Positions 44,404 to 53,936 of a stretch of 64,000 nucleotides of DNA are shown piece by piece. How positions within the stretch are numbered: position 1 is the first letter of the stretch; each line of letters begins with the position of its first letter. Position numbers and translations under genes: made by a program. Origin of the DNA: Megalonaias nervosa (taxonomy: Eukaryota; Mollusca; Bivalvia; Unionida; Unionidae). The stretch is taken from assembly GCA_016617855.1 (NCBI GenBank), contig JAECUM010093563.1:1-64000 (forward strand). Direction: 5' to 3'. The notes beneath the pieces are model-generated. The model was not told where the DNA came from. It made no database searches and was given only the letters and a program-made list of their open reading frames with translations.

Positions 44404-45518
44404 TTTTGCACAGGGTTCAAACTTTAAAGAATATCTATCCCCCCATTAATCCTTTTATAAAAAATATATCCCCCCATTAATCCTTTTATAAAAAATAAAA
44501 ATAAAATAGAAAAAAAATGTTTACTGGGTATATCCTTGGGGATGTTTATTTTTAAAAAACACCTTCAGTGTTCTCTTCCCTGACTTTGGAATGATTTGAT
44601 TGAATTGGGTTTCGAAGTGCAGGCTATACTTCTAAAGTGCATCACATTCTCGATTGCTACAATAGCATGATTGATTTCATTTTCTTAAATTCAGAGGTAA
44701 ATTATTAAAAAGATGAGCTAATTAGTACCAGACTCTCTCAACAAAAAGTTTACAATTGTCTGGCTTTGGTTCAGTTTATGCATTTATTTCATGACCACAC
44801 ATTAGGTTTTTGTGTATAATGTCCTTTGTAGAATCACGAAGCTTGTTGATGGGATGCATCTTGATGTGTGCCAGACCATTGTTACAAAAGAGACCTGTAC
44901 GACCCACATTTCATGATCAAGTGACTTAAGTAAAATTTTTCTATTTTAAGGGTTTATTAGGTACTGTTCATGGTAGTGACATATAACTTGATGATTGCAT
45001 TCCTCTCTGTTAGTACCACAACTTTACAACAGAAAAGGTCACTGTGACCTCTATTTCATGTTTTTTTGGCTTTTGTAGTTTTTTGTCTTTCATTCACAAC
45101 TGCAAAGGGTTGGGGCTTATAAAACCTACCTTACGTCATTCAGTGTCTTTAGTTACATTTGTTAAATTTATGGATAACTAGATGCACCTTTGTTAAAACC
45201 ACACCATTACAATGACCATGGTCACAATGACCTTCATTGTATGATTTACTGACTTTTTGAAGTAAGGATTGTGTATACCAGACCACTCCAACATATAACT
45301 CATAACCTCACAGATTTTTGATGCTATAAACATACTATCATACCTAGAGGATACAGTTACAAGTTGGAATAAATCTTTTTAATAATGAGGATGATGTCTT
45401 TATTTTAAGAGAATACCATGTTTAACATTGAAGCTTATCTTGGTAGCCCTAAAATAAATTAAAATGTGTGTGTGTGTGTGTGTATATATATATGTTATAA
45501 CTGTAAATTCAAAATGGT
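44404..45518. other. Stretch without recognised gene
   Basis: Starts with two copies of ATATCCCCCCATTAATCCTT plus TTATAAAAAATA, then diverged blocks with GACCATTGTTACAA and GGTCACTGTGACCTCTATTTCATG words that look like an old ~170-bp tandem repeat. Ends in (GT)n(TA)n at 45465-45492. No gene seen. Confidence 0.6.
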
Positions 45519-45559
45519 TTCCCACTGTTTCGAGCTAAACAAGCTCTTCATCAGGGGAA
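45519..45559 (-). ncRNA. Hammerhead-ribozyme-like motif, Penelope-element type (probably inactive)
   Basis: On the minus strand: TTCCC, then the core CTGATGA, a stem II of GAGC/GCTC closed by TTGTTTA, the core GAAA, then CAGT and GGGAA, which pairs with TTCCC as stem I. Very short stem III is known in hammerheads of Penelope-like retroelements. The base expected at the cleavage position does not fit cleanly here, so activity is doubtful. Confidence 0.5.
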
Positions 45560-45640
45560 TAAACAGCTTACATACACAAAACAAGCACTAAACCCAAAAT
45601 CTAAGAAAAATTCAGGACTCCTACATGTTACAGTCACTAA

Positions 45641-45765
45641 GTACAGTCAAAGATGTCAATGGCAGTCACTCATTGGAAAAGGCAAAACTGGCTTTTGTAC
45701 ACAGGTGACTGTTGTACATGAGTTGACCTTTTAAAATTATTTTTTAACAAATACCATGCACTGAA

Positions 45766-45825
<60 letters not shown>

Positions 45826-46470
45826 ATTATCAAGATTGTTTAATGAACACTACAGCAGAATTATGGGTATATGTTGTTCTTTCCAAACATTATGTTCCAC
45901 TCAGGATTAATGTACTTTATTCCATCCTAGAAATGAATTATCACTGACTTAAAAATATAAACCGATCTTAGTTTGTTCAGGCTATAAAAACAATGTCTGG
46001 ATTTGCTCAACTCATCAAGATCAAAAGATGGTTGGCTTACGTGGGAAGCCTGTAATGAATAAACAACAAAAGAAGCCACATATGGCTATTCGTTGTGATC
46101 CATGAACTTTGCCTGCTTTCACAGACATAGTTTGAATATTTGAATATTGAATGACTCCTAACCTAATTTAAAGGGATGTAACTTATATCTTTTGTCAGAG
46201 ATGAACATTTTGTTCTTAAGAGATAGTTTAAATTAACAGGCAAATAGATGAAGATACCATACTATATCTGTCGCAACAATACAAAAGATGACTTCCATTT
46301 CTGCTGTGATAACACAACTACTTTGCCCACCATCCAGCAAACAAATTGCTTTGATCCTCTCATGTAAGGATAAAAAACTGCCTTGCTTTTGAAGCCAACA
46401 TCTTGACACTTTTGAGTTTGAGTTTGACAGTTTGACTGGAGTACAGTGAATACAATCAAGATATGAAATG
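45641..46470 (-). mobile_element. Interspersed DNA element, copy 2 (inverted relative to 8591-9664)
   Basis: Begins TACAGTCAAAG at 45641, then AAGGCAAAACTGG and CTTTTGTACACAGGTGACTG, and continues to GGATCAAAGCAATTTG and beyond when read on the minus strand, in step with copy 1. A TTA-type microsatellite (about 45768-45824) sits where copy 1 has its AAT-rich tract, so it is part of the element. The far end is not clear. Confidence 0.55.
45768..45824. repeat. (TTA)n microsatellite
   Basis: About 18 ATT/TTA triplets inside element copy 2. Confidence 0.95.
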
Positions 46471-46639
46471 CTTGAACATTGATTCACTTAATATGCCTTT
46501 ATCTAAATAATGCCTTGAGTTGTATGTGGAAATTGGTAGTCATATGGGAATTAATATTACACCATAGATTAACATTTGAGGTGCGATAACGGATTCATAC
46601 TGGAAATATTATGTCAAATTGGTCCATAGGTTTTACATA

Positions 46640-47765
46640 TTCTTGAGAATAATGTTGATCAGGAAATTATTCCTTTAGCTGACACATTTATTGTCTTTTG
46701 ATGAGGTCACTTTTGCTTCTGTTATTGATCAATCAATAAATAGTGATACAATGATCCTCTTTTTGCTATTTATTTTCTGTTCTAATCAGGATGACAAATG
46801 GCAATCGCTCATTGTCAAACAGGAACAAGATCCTGAGATCTCCTGTTTGTTTCAGAGGGCTATTAGCAAAGCTGAAGTCACACAAGTATCAATTTCTTAT
46901 TTTGTGAAAAATGGGGTCCTGATGAGAATATGTAGACCACCTAAGGTACCTGCTGATGACTAGTGGTCAGTGAGCTATCAAGGTGTCTTTACGAGGTCAT
47001 GTCAACAGTAAATTATTAGTCTATCCCATGAAATTCCCGTGACCGGTCATTTACAAGTCAGTCTTATCACAAGATCTTGAATCATTTTCATTGGCCACAT
47101 ATTAAAAGGGATGTTTCTAAATACTGTAGAACTTGAAAAACTTGTCAAATGGTAGGAAAATCCAATCAAAGTGTACCAATGATTCATCTGCAACCTATTC
47201 CTACATTTAACGAACCATTTAGCCGAATAATGGTAGACTGTCAGTCCCTTACCTCAGACCAAGTCAGGTAACCATTGCTGACCATAATGTGTATGGCCAC
47301 AAGACTTCCAGAGGCAATTCCTTTAAGAAATATTAAATCTAAAACCATAGTAAAATCTTTGATAGACTTATTTTTACACTTGTTGGCCTTCCAGAATCAG
47401 TCCAGTCTGACCAAGGATCAAATTTTATGTCTGGAATTTTCCAAAAAGCTATGCATGAATTAGGCATCCTACAGTTTAAATCTTCTGCCTGTCACCCTAA
47501 ACGTCAAGTGGTTTTTGGAATGATTTCGTCAAACTTTAAAGAATATGATTAGGTCATATTGTTTTGATCAAGGAAAAGATTGAGATTAGGGTGTTTGCTG
47601 TTTGAGAATCGGTTTAAGGATCATTAAGTTTTATTCCTTTTGAACTGGTTTTTGGACATACTGTCCATAGAGACTGAAATTATTAAAAGAGAAACTTCTT
47701 TCAAATGAAGATTCCAAGATTAATCTTCTTGACCACGTCGCTGATTTCAAATACAAGTTGTCAAA
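46640..47765 (+). pseudogene. Ty3/gypsy pol fossil: integrase region
   Basis: Broken frames give the integrase part of a Ty3/gypsy polyprotein in order: the pre-integrase linker with EQDPEISCLFQRA near 46830, a zinc-finger remnant with CRT and KTCQMVG near 47125-47155, the core with MVDC near 47230, MCMATRLPEAIPLRNIKSKT near 47290, DQGS near 47409, and a C-terminal FELVFGHTVH near 47640. In-frame stops and indels are numerous. Protease, RT and LTRs are not visible. The homology stops at about 47765, where an unrelated inverted-repeat element begins. Confidence 0.85.
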
Positions 47766-48067
47766 GTAATAGTAAATGAGGTTTCTATCTCAGAGACCTC
47801 CTTCCTCCTCCAAAATATATTTTGAGTAGTATAAAGTTTTGGGCCTCGGAGCGCGTTTCAAATATACCATCTTTTGTGCTCACAGCAAAACGTTTTTTTC
47901 AACATTTTGAACCTTCTATGTAAACAAATATTTATAATAAAATTAAATCCTTAATTCACAATCATCAGGTATCAACATTGTGCTATCCCCAAAAATTTAT
48001 ACTACTCAAAATATGTTTTGCGGGGTAAGGGGTCTCTGAGATAGAAACAGCTAATTTACTATTACTA
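47764..48067. mobile_element. 300-bp inverted-repeat (MITE-like) element
   Basis: Left arm 47766-47845 and right arm about 47985-48066 are imperfect inverted copies over about 80 bp, sharing AATAGTAAAT, TTTCTATCTCAGAGACC and ATATTTTGAGTAGTATAAA. The middle is AT-rich. It may be an independent MITE, or a rearranged end of the virus-like element beside it. Confidence 0.6.
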
Positions 48068-48078
48068 TTATAACACCT

Positions 48079-48240
48079 ATGTGGAATTTCCAGAATGATT
48101 CGTCACGAAGTTTCCAGAATGATTCATCACGGAATTTCCAGAATGATTCATCATGGAATTTCCAGAATAACGCTATAAAAGGCAGCCAGAATTTTTCTTT
48201 GTGGTCATTCTGCAAGTGGATCTGTACGTGAGCAGGTAAG
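48079..48240 (+). promoter_or_regulatory. Compact promoter: four 24-bp repeats, TATA box and 5' splice donor
   Basis: Four direct 24-bp repeats of the form GGAATTTCCAGAATGATTCA TCAC (48079-48170) each carry TTCCAGAA, an inverted half-site pair like a heat-shock element. TATAAAAGG follows at about 48174, and 50-60 bases on is GAGCAG|GTAAGT, a consensus donor. The arrangement suggests a rightward transcript with a short untranslated first exon, perhaps spliced toward the ATPase, which has an acceptor-like ACTTAG just before its ATG. The function is inferred. Confidence 0.5.
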
Positions 48241-48296
48241 TAAAACATTTGTTTGTTGTATCTCCGTATTCATTTATTTAATGTTACAATATTATT

Positions 48297-48331
48297 GTTG
48301 GTCGTACAGGCTCTGGGAAAACAAATTGATT
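48297..48331 (+). pseudogene. Orphan Walker A fragment of a packaging ATPase
   Basis: Eleven codons read VGRTGSGKTN then stop, the same P-loop as the ATPase at 51533, but nearly every codon uses a different synonym. So it is not a recent copy of the local gene. Nothing upstream or downstream aligns. Confidence 0.5.
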
Positions 48332-48389
48332 AGTGGAGGATTAAAGGTATTGTTTGAGATTATTTTATTTCTAAAGTTTAGACAAAATT

Positions 48390-48885
48390 TCATGCCCTAT
48401 CATCACCATACTTTTTTTGATAATTATTTTCATACTTGTTAACTCTCATTGGTAGAATATCTGTTAACATACTGTCAGTAATACGAAACTCGCGTATTAA
48501 ATCGTCTATATCATATTTTATACCTCGCAAATAAGATTGTATCTGATCAAGCAATTTTTTATAAGTGATACTTGCTGTTTTGCAGGCAAATTTTTGTCTC
48601 AAGTCGAGGCTCAATTTTCTTATGCGCTGTTGAAAGTGAAACACCAACACCAGATATTATTAATAAAAACGGGTTTAATGATGCTCCACTTGAAATTATA
48701 CCGGAGCCAGTCATTAGCAGTGGTAAATATGATATTACTCGAAGTATTCTACTGTAATACTTATAACATTGTTTTACACACCAGAGGTTTTTATGATAAT
48801 ATCTGTAATAATTTATTAGTGCGTCAACATCGTGTTTTGGAATTTCCACAGAAATATGATTGAAATCGACGATCTGTTTTTTCAT
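48390..48885 (-). pseudogene. Two-transmembrane protein, SLATT-like, frameshifted
   Basis: Leftmost recognisable gene of the virus-like element, about 165 codons in two overlapping frames (48559-48885 and 48390-48650), with the shift near 48600. A basic N-terminus rich in Tyr is followed by two hydrophobic helices separated by a short glycine/serine turn, then a helical cytosolic part with LLDQIQSYLRG and an acidic tail. The two-helix hairpin followed by a helical domain recalls SLATT-type membrane proteins, a resemblance only. Function unknown. The start Met at 48885 is the only good one. Confidence 0.55.
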
Positions 48886-48911
48886 TATACAATATTTGTT
48901 TACAGTTTTTT

Positions 48912-50196
48912 TTATACAATACTAAAAACTCCAGCACCAACAATTGAATCAAGAATTTCACGAAACTTATTATTGTTAGGATCAGCTATAAAATCTATAC
49001 TTGTCATAAATATCTGACGAAGTATCCTTATATCGTTAATCTGTCAATACCTCATTTTTCTTTAACCAACTGTAGGAATCAAACGTGTTTTCTACTTCAC
49101 ATTCATACCAATCCGTTTCATTCACCAAATTACTGTATTCTCTTTCTGTTTCATCAACAAATCCGAGTACCAAGCTTATTTGATCCAACGTAAAATTTTT
49201 GAGGACAAGATATTGTCTGATAGTTGCATGTGCGACTAGGAAATTTATCAGCATTAATTTTTGGAGTGATTTTCGTCCAAGAAAGGTAATACGAGTAAAA
49301 GCATTTACTCTAAGCCATAATTTTTCGTATTGTTTTGTGAACATTTTCTCGACTTCATTGTAATAATTTCGTAATGACAATTGTCTAGAGCGTTGGAGCG
49401 ATGGAAGTGAAACATCGCCTTCATCACTTATGTGTTAATAAGAATTAAACTTTGCTTCAAATATTGTTTGATCGACTTCTTAAAAAAACGTGTCTTGCTC
49501 ATAATCGCCGAGATAACTAATTTCATCGTCAGAATTTTTGATCATCTTTAGAGATCTGTCAACAATAATCGGATTAAATTCTGGGTCTTTTTTGCGCATC
49601 ATTGGTAGAAGTGCGTTCGAGTATGCTTTTATAATTAACTCCGTATCCGCTGTCATGGTAACGATTTTAACTAGGGTTTCCTTGTCGTGGTGGTACATAC
49701 CAAGATACTTCAAAATTTCTCGTTTTGAAAAACTATTGTATAACTTCTTGTTCCATTTTATCCCATTATTCTAGATTCCGCTAGTTTGCTGAGACGATCA
49801 TATTTATAGTTTATTCGTTTTTCCTCCCGTGCTATTCGTGTTTTTAATAGGCCTGATCGCATTATCAAATCTATATTTTTAAAATCAAGCTCAAGCAATA
49901 TTTTTTCAAATAGGATTTCAACTTGTTTTTGTTCTTCTAGACAATCATCAGGATGACAGTATCTGCTTATAATTTCAAAGTTTCCTATTGCTTTTATTAG
50001 TTGTGGTCCTCGTATATGCATAACAAGAATAAATTTTTTTCTTCATCTGATTCTGGAGAATTTATCATTGTAATTGTAAAATTTTTCATAGTATTTATTA
50101 TACGTGCCACTAGTGATTCGTTTCCAACATCTTTTTTAGGGTTAAAATATTATCATAAAATTCTCTCGCAACGGTTATAATTGGTGGTTCTGACAT
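48912..50196 (-). pseudogene. Unknown helical protein of the virus-like element, multiply frameshifted
   Basis: About 428 codons on the minus strand in at least five pieces: start Met at 50196 (MSEPPIITVAREF), a 49758-50021 segment with heptad-like Glu/Lys/Leu content, 49480-49713, 49036-49380 and a C-terminal piece to TAA at 48912-48914. The frame breaks fall near 50135, 49755, 49475 and 49030. I do not recognise the family. It lies between the fiber-like gene and the two-TM gene on the same strand, so a particle or attachment role is possible but unproven. A TAATCTAATG motif lies 11 bases upstream, as before the capsid genes. Confidence 0.6.
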
Positions 50197-50206
50197 TATT
50201 TTATAG

Positions 50207-50216
50207 CATTAGATTA
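50207..50216 (-). promoter_or_regulatory. TAATCTAAT motif upstream of the 48912-50196 gene
   Basis: The minus strand reads TAATCTAATGCTATAAAATA and then ATG. It shares TAATCTAAT with the motifs before the penton-like and capsid genes. It overlaps the stop codon of the fiber-like gene. Confidence 0.5.
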
Positions 50217-51486
50217 AATTTGATCGTCGAGTGTATATATTTGAGATGCTGTCAATCCTGGAAACGGATTTTCACCAGCGACAACATATACTCGAAAATA
50301 TAAGTACTTGCTGACAGTCTTTTCTGCTGGAGTCGTAAAATACTGTGTTGTTGAAATATACGTGTTCTCTGTGCTATACAATATTATCCAGTCAGTATCA
50401 TCGTTTGATCCTTCCAATCGCCAATTCTAAATTCGACCAACACTAGAGTTTAATCGACCTCGCAAATGAAATTGCCAAATAGCGACTGCAATGGGACATT
50501 TATTTTTAATCCAAAAGTTTTCAACTTCTCCGTTAGTAGTCCATTCTTGTCTATCAGAGAAAGCGTAGTGAGGGTAATTTTCAGGATAGTATGATGATGC
50601 GCTTACCTCAAACCCAACTCGGTTATCAGTTGCCTTAAAAAGTGCTGGAATATATCCAACACTGTTTTTGGTTCGTTTTATACCACTAGACAGACTGTCA
50701 ACGTACGCTTTATTTGTCAGATCATTAGGGTTAACTGGAACATATGTCGTTGTTATTTTATTGTTTCTCATATTTATGTTACCTGACATTGGTCCACCAG
50801 ATCTTTTAAAATACGGGGTGAGTTCTTCTTTCAACTGACCGTAACTAATAGCATCAGTCTCATTAACTGGTGGAGAGGTTGTCGGTAATCCAGTTATTTT
50901 TGAGTTATTGCTCATTATCAGGTTACCTGTCATTGTGTCGCCAGCCTTATTAAGCTTGTTATCGTCAACAGAATTTAGTTGTGCATAACTGACCGATTGT
51001 GTATTATCAACATTTGTTGGTGGATACACAGTTTTCAACCCAATAATTTTTTTACAGGACATATTAATATTGCCTGTAACTGTTCCACCAGTTTTATCAA
51101 GTTTGTTATCATCCACATACTTCAACTGTAAATAACTTACCGTTTGGGTTTGATTTAAGTTTCTTGGCGGATACGCGGTTTCCAAATTTATAATTTTTGT
51201 TCCTGACATATCTAAGTTACCGCTTAAAGTTCCTCCTGTCAATGATAGTTTGTTATCGTCAACAGATTTTAGTTGTGCATAACTAACAGCTTGTGTATTA
51301 ACAACATTTATTGGCCGATAATTTGTTTCTAAACCTAGTACCCGTTGATTTTACAACAACAAATTGCCTGTCATTTTATCGCCAGTTTTTTCAAGTAGCC
51401 TGATAAATCAATGTTGCCATTTGTTATTATTGTACTTAAGCCGATGAATCTCCTAATGTTGTCCTAAAGTTTGTAAAATAGCTCAT
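50214..51486 (-). pseudogene. Fiber-like protein: repeated shaft modules and discoidin-like C-terminal domain
   Basis: About 420 codons. The start ATG is at 51486 (MSYFTNF). At least four shaft modules of about 45 residues follow, each opening with GGTxxGNxxM and a K-I-x-x-L motif (near 51240, 51090, 50950 and 50800), a pattern well known in phage and virus tail or fiber proteins. The last ends NKAYVDSLSS. Residues from about 50640 onward, with GSNDDTDW and YLYFRVYV, resemble an F5/8 type C (discoidin) domain, a carbohydrate- or lipid-binding fold. The copy is broken: frame shifts at about 51435 and 51350 near the N-terminus and an in-frame TAG at 50427-50429 inside the discoidin-like part. 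Likely the host-attachment protein of the ancestral particle. Divergent from the ATPase gene. Confidence 0.75.
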
Positions 51487-51532
51487 TATTTGTTTATTGT
51501 TTGACAATTTTATATAAACTTAGTTTATAACA
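51487..51532. promoter_or_regulatory. Divergent promoter between fiber-like gene and ATPase
   Basis: 46 AT-rich bases separate two opposite start codons. TATATAAA at 51511-51518 could serve the ATPase. ACTTAG at 51519-51524 also resembles a splice acceptor. Confidence 0.45.
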
Positions 51533-52198
51533 ATGGCAAAGCCATCGTCGATATTAAATTTTGACACAGAACGGCTGGTGCAACATAAATACAACAACGA
51601 ACTTCCAGACTGTCATTATCACGTTGTTGGGAGAACTGGATCGGGGAAAACAAATTTGCTGATGAATTTACTACTAGGCGTTAATTTTAACTACGACAGA
51701 GTTTATATTTACACAATTAATCCACACCAGGATAAATACGAATTATTAAGCGAGTACAATAACAAGCTTCGTGATGATCTTGAGGCTGGTGAAGATTTTT
51801 TAATTATTAGACCACCAGAGGAACTTATTCCAGTTAATCAACTTGACTCAGATGAGCATAAGATAGTTGTTTTTGATGATATTCCACTTAATAATGAAGA
51901 GATGAATAAAATAAGAACTTACTTCTCACTGTCACGTAATAAAAAATGTAACTCTGTCTATTTCGATCGGGGATTTTACAACGTCAATAAATTTATTAGA
52001 CGAAATACCGGTTGCTTAATATTATTTCCCTGACTCGACAACGTTGACGTCAGAAATATTGCAAACGAGCAATGTGGCGACGTAACAAAAGATAAATTTA
52101 TTGAGTCGTATCATAAGGCAACAAAAGATAAATATAATTTCTTCTTATTCGATAAATTTGCACGTGGTCCAAAAAAATATGTTTCGCTGCTGTATTGA
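51533..52198 (+). pseudogene. FtsK/HerA-type genome-packaging ATPase, one in-frame stop
   Basis: 221 codons in a single frame, interrupted by TGA at 52031-52033. Walker A GRTGSGKT lies at residues 33-40, Walker B IVVFDDI at 111-117 and the conserved helix YNVNKFIRRN at about 150-159. These ATPases pump dsDNA into capsids of Polintons, virophages and NCLDVs. Length and motif spacing match the Polinton/adintovirus type. The stop lies in the C-terminal third, past both Walker motifs; the frame beyond it stays open for 55 codons. First gene of the rightward cluster. High confidence in family, and in loss of the full-length product unless read through. Confidence 0.9.
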
Positions 52199-52244
52199 AA
52201 AGTATCTAGAGTAAAGTTTTATCAAACCGTTATTGAATATTAAT

Positions 52245-52559
52245 ATGGATAAACAAGCAAAGTACAGAAAATATATAAAAGATCTAAAAAAAATTGCTCA
52301 ATCTCATGCAGAATTTTGGATAAAAGTTGAAGAAGCACGAGGTGGACAAGTAGTTGCCACGGAGGAATCAGCTAGAGTTTTGAAACCAGTTACTGAGGCT
52401 TTACTTGGAAAACAACCTGAAACTTTACCACTATCGGAAGAAGAACATAAAAAATTACAGGAAAAAGGTTTACTTGGATTAATTAAAGAACAACAAGAAA
52501 CCGCTATTGCAAGATCTGAGGAAGAAAAAAGAAGGTTGGCTGAGACACAGAGCATATGA
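52245..52559 (+). CDS. Small helical protein, intact 104 codons
   Basis: Met at 52245 (MDKQAKYRKYIKDLKK), no breaks to TGA at 52557. Lys/Glu-rich and predicted helical, with a central proline stretch near KPVTEALLGKQPETLPLS and a coiled-coil-like C-terminus. Family not recognised; similar small helical ORFs sit beside the packaging ATPase in related elements, as far as I recall. Its stop overlaps the next ATG (ATGA at 52556-52559), as in coupled viral genes. One of only two fully open reading frames with virus-like context. Confidence 0.6.
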   Translation: MDKQAKYRKYIKDLKKIAQSHAEFWIKVEEARGGQVVATEESARVLKPVTEALLGKQPETLPLSEEEHKKLQEKGLLGLIKEQQETAIARSEEEKRRLAETQSI

Positions 52560-53439
52560 TCAATCCTGACAGAAGAAAAATTGAGATAGATCGGTTGATT
52601 CGTGATCCGTTAGCGCTTGAACAAAGATTATCACAGAGGGTGGCAGTTGGGCCAACGGGAATAAGGTTGAATGAGATGATGAAGGATATAAAAAACAACA
52701 AGAAATGGAAAGTAAAGCTGATAAAGTTTTAAGGGAGATGTATGAGGAAGAAGAAGCTAAAAAAGAAGCTTTTAGAAAAGAGCATGGATTGGATGTTCAG
52801 GACAGAGAAAGATTCGAAGCTGCTCTAGAAAGTATAAACAACGAAATAGAAGAGCATGAGTATAAGTCGTTCAACAAAAATACAATTTCAAAGATTCAAG
52901 AGTATACGATATTTTAAAGAAAGAATACAACGCTGATGAAAAAATTGGAAAGTTAACGGAAATAGCGGAAGAAAATAAGAAATATTTCAAAGAAGTAGAG
53001 CCATGGAATGAAAATTACCACGAGAGTATTAAAAGATTCCGACACAGTATTATCGCCGATCTTTACATTAAAGCCATTAATCAAATAAAACAAAGAAGGT
53101 ACGATATTCACTCTAATGTTTTGAGCACCAAAGCAAAAGAAATAGATGAAAAACGAATACTGGCCATGCCACTTGTGCAGAATATAGCCAACCCTATTGC
53201 CAAACAAACTGAACTAGATCTATTGATTGATAATCCACATGAAATTAGAGAAAGGTTACAATCAATTGTGACGGAGAGTCAACAAGATCCAGTTATGGCA
53301 AGTGAAACAACATTTGAGCCAACTGTAACAGGGGATATTAGCCAACAAGCGGTTTGTATCAAATATTGAACAACGAAGAGAACTTCTTCTAGAGCTAGCG
53401 CAAGTTAGAATAACAGATCAGGAATACGATAACTTTTAG
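52556..53439 (+). pseudogene. Coiled-coil protein of the virus-like element, frameshifted
   Basis: Begins at the ATGA overlap (MINPDRRKIEID) and can be followed in pieces to TAG at 53437-53439, about 295 codons. Breaks lie near 52690 (an A-run), 52915 and 53365. Composition is strongly helical: an EEEEAKKEAFRKEHG segment, an acidic coiled coil and a KRFRHSIIADLYIKAINQIKQRR stretch split here for length at its charged residues. Function unknown; a virion scaffold or internal protein is a guess from position between ATPase and penton. Confidence 0.6.
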
Positions 53440-53491
53440 TAAATAATAATATTAACGTTGATAATATTGAAAATTGAGAAAAAGACATACG

Positions 53492-53922
53492 ATGAACTAC
53501 TTAAAAAAACTATACGGTATTATAAACGACGGTAAGCGGGCTTACGAGGATATGAAAAAAGTTTTAAAAAATTGAAGATCTTTATAAATATGAGGACATC
53601 TACAGAAATATCGTTCTTGCAGGTATTATTAAGACTGCAGTATTAACATTTGAAGCTAAAAAAGTGAAGGACATAGCTTTAAAAAAATGGTTTGATTATT
53701 ACAATAAAGATCGCCTTAAAAAAATTGGAACTGGAGAAAAGAGCATTTACATCAACAGCTGACATGATCGGCAAATTAATGCTGTTGATATCATCGAGAG
53801 AAGCTGGAAATGTTGGTGTTGAAATTGATAATGAAGTAGTTGATATACTTGATCATCTAAGATCGAAAGAATTACTAACATCAGACGAATACGAAATTTT
53901 ACACCAAGACATAATTATATAA
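53492..53922 (+). pseudogene. Helical protein upstream of the penton gene, frameshifted
   Basis: Starts MNYLKKLYGIINDGKRAYED at 53492 and runs in three frame pieces to TAA at 53920-53922, with breaks near 53570 (an A-run) and 53715. The C-terminal piece has a hydrophobic helix LMLLISS and an acidic end. Family not recognised. Fourteen bases separate it from the penton-like ATG, and the shared 18-bp motif begins within its last codons. Confidence 0.55.
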
Positions 53923-53933
53923 TCTAATAAATA
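53916..53933 (+). promoter_or_regulatory. 18-bp motif before the penton-like gene
   Basis: TATATAATCTAATAAATA ends three bases before the ATG at 53937. It matches the motif before the capsid gene at 17 of 18 positions. Candidate late promoter of the element. Confidence 0.6.
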
Positions 53934-53936
53934 CAG

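Noticed and set aside
47766..48066. Terminal inverted repeat pair of the virus-like element
   Set aside because: Both arms lie on the same side, 140 bases apart, and no copy is seen near 63.7-64 kb; kept as a separate inverted-repeat element.
48051..48248. Minus-strand frame with repeated FWKFHDES units
   Set aside because: Simply translates the 24-bp promoter repeats.
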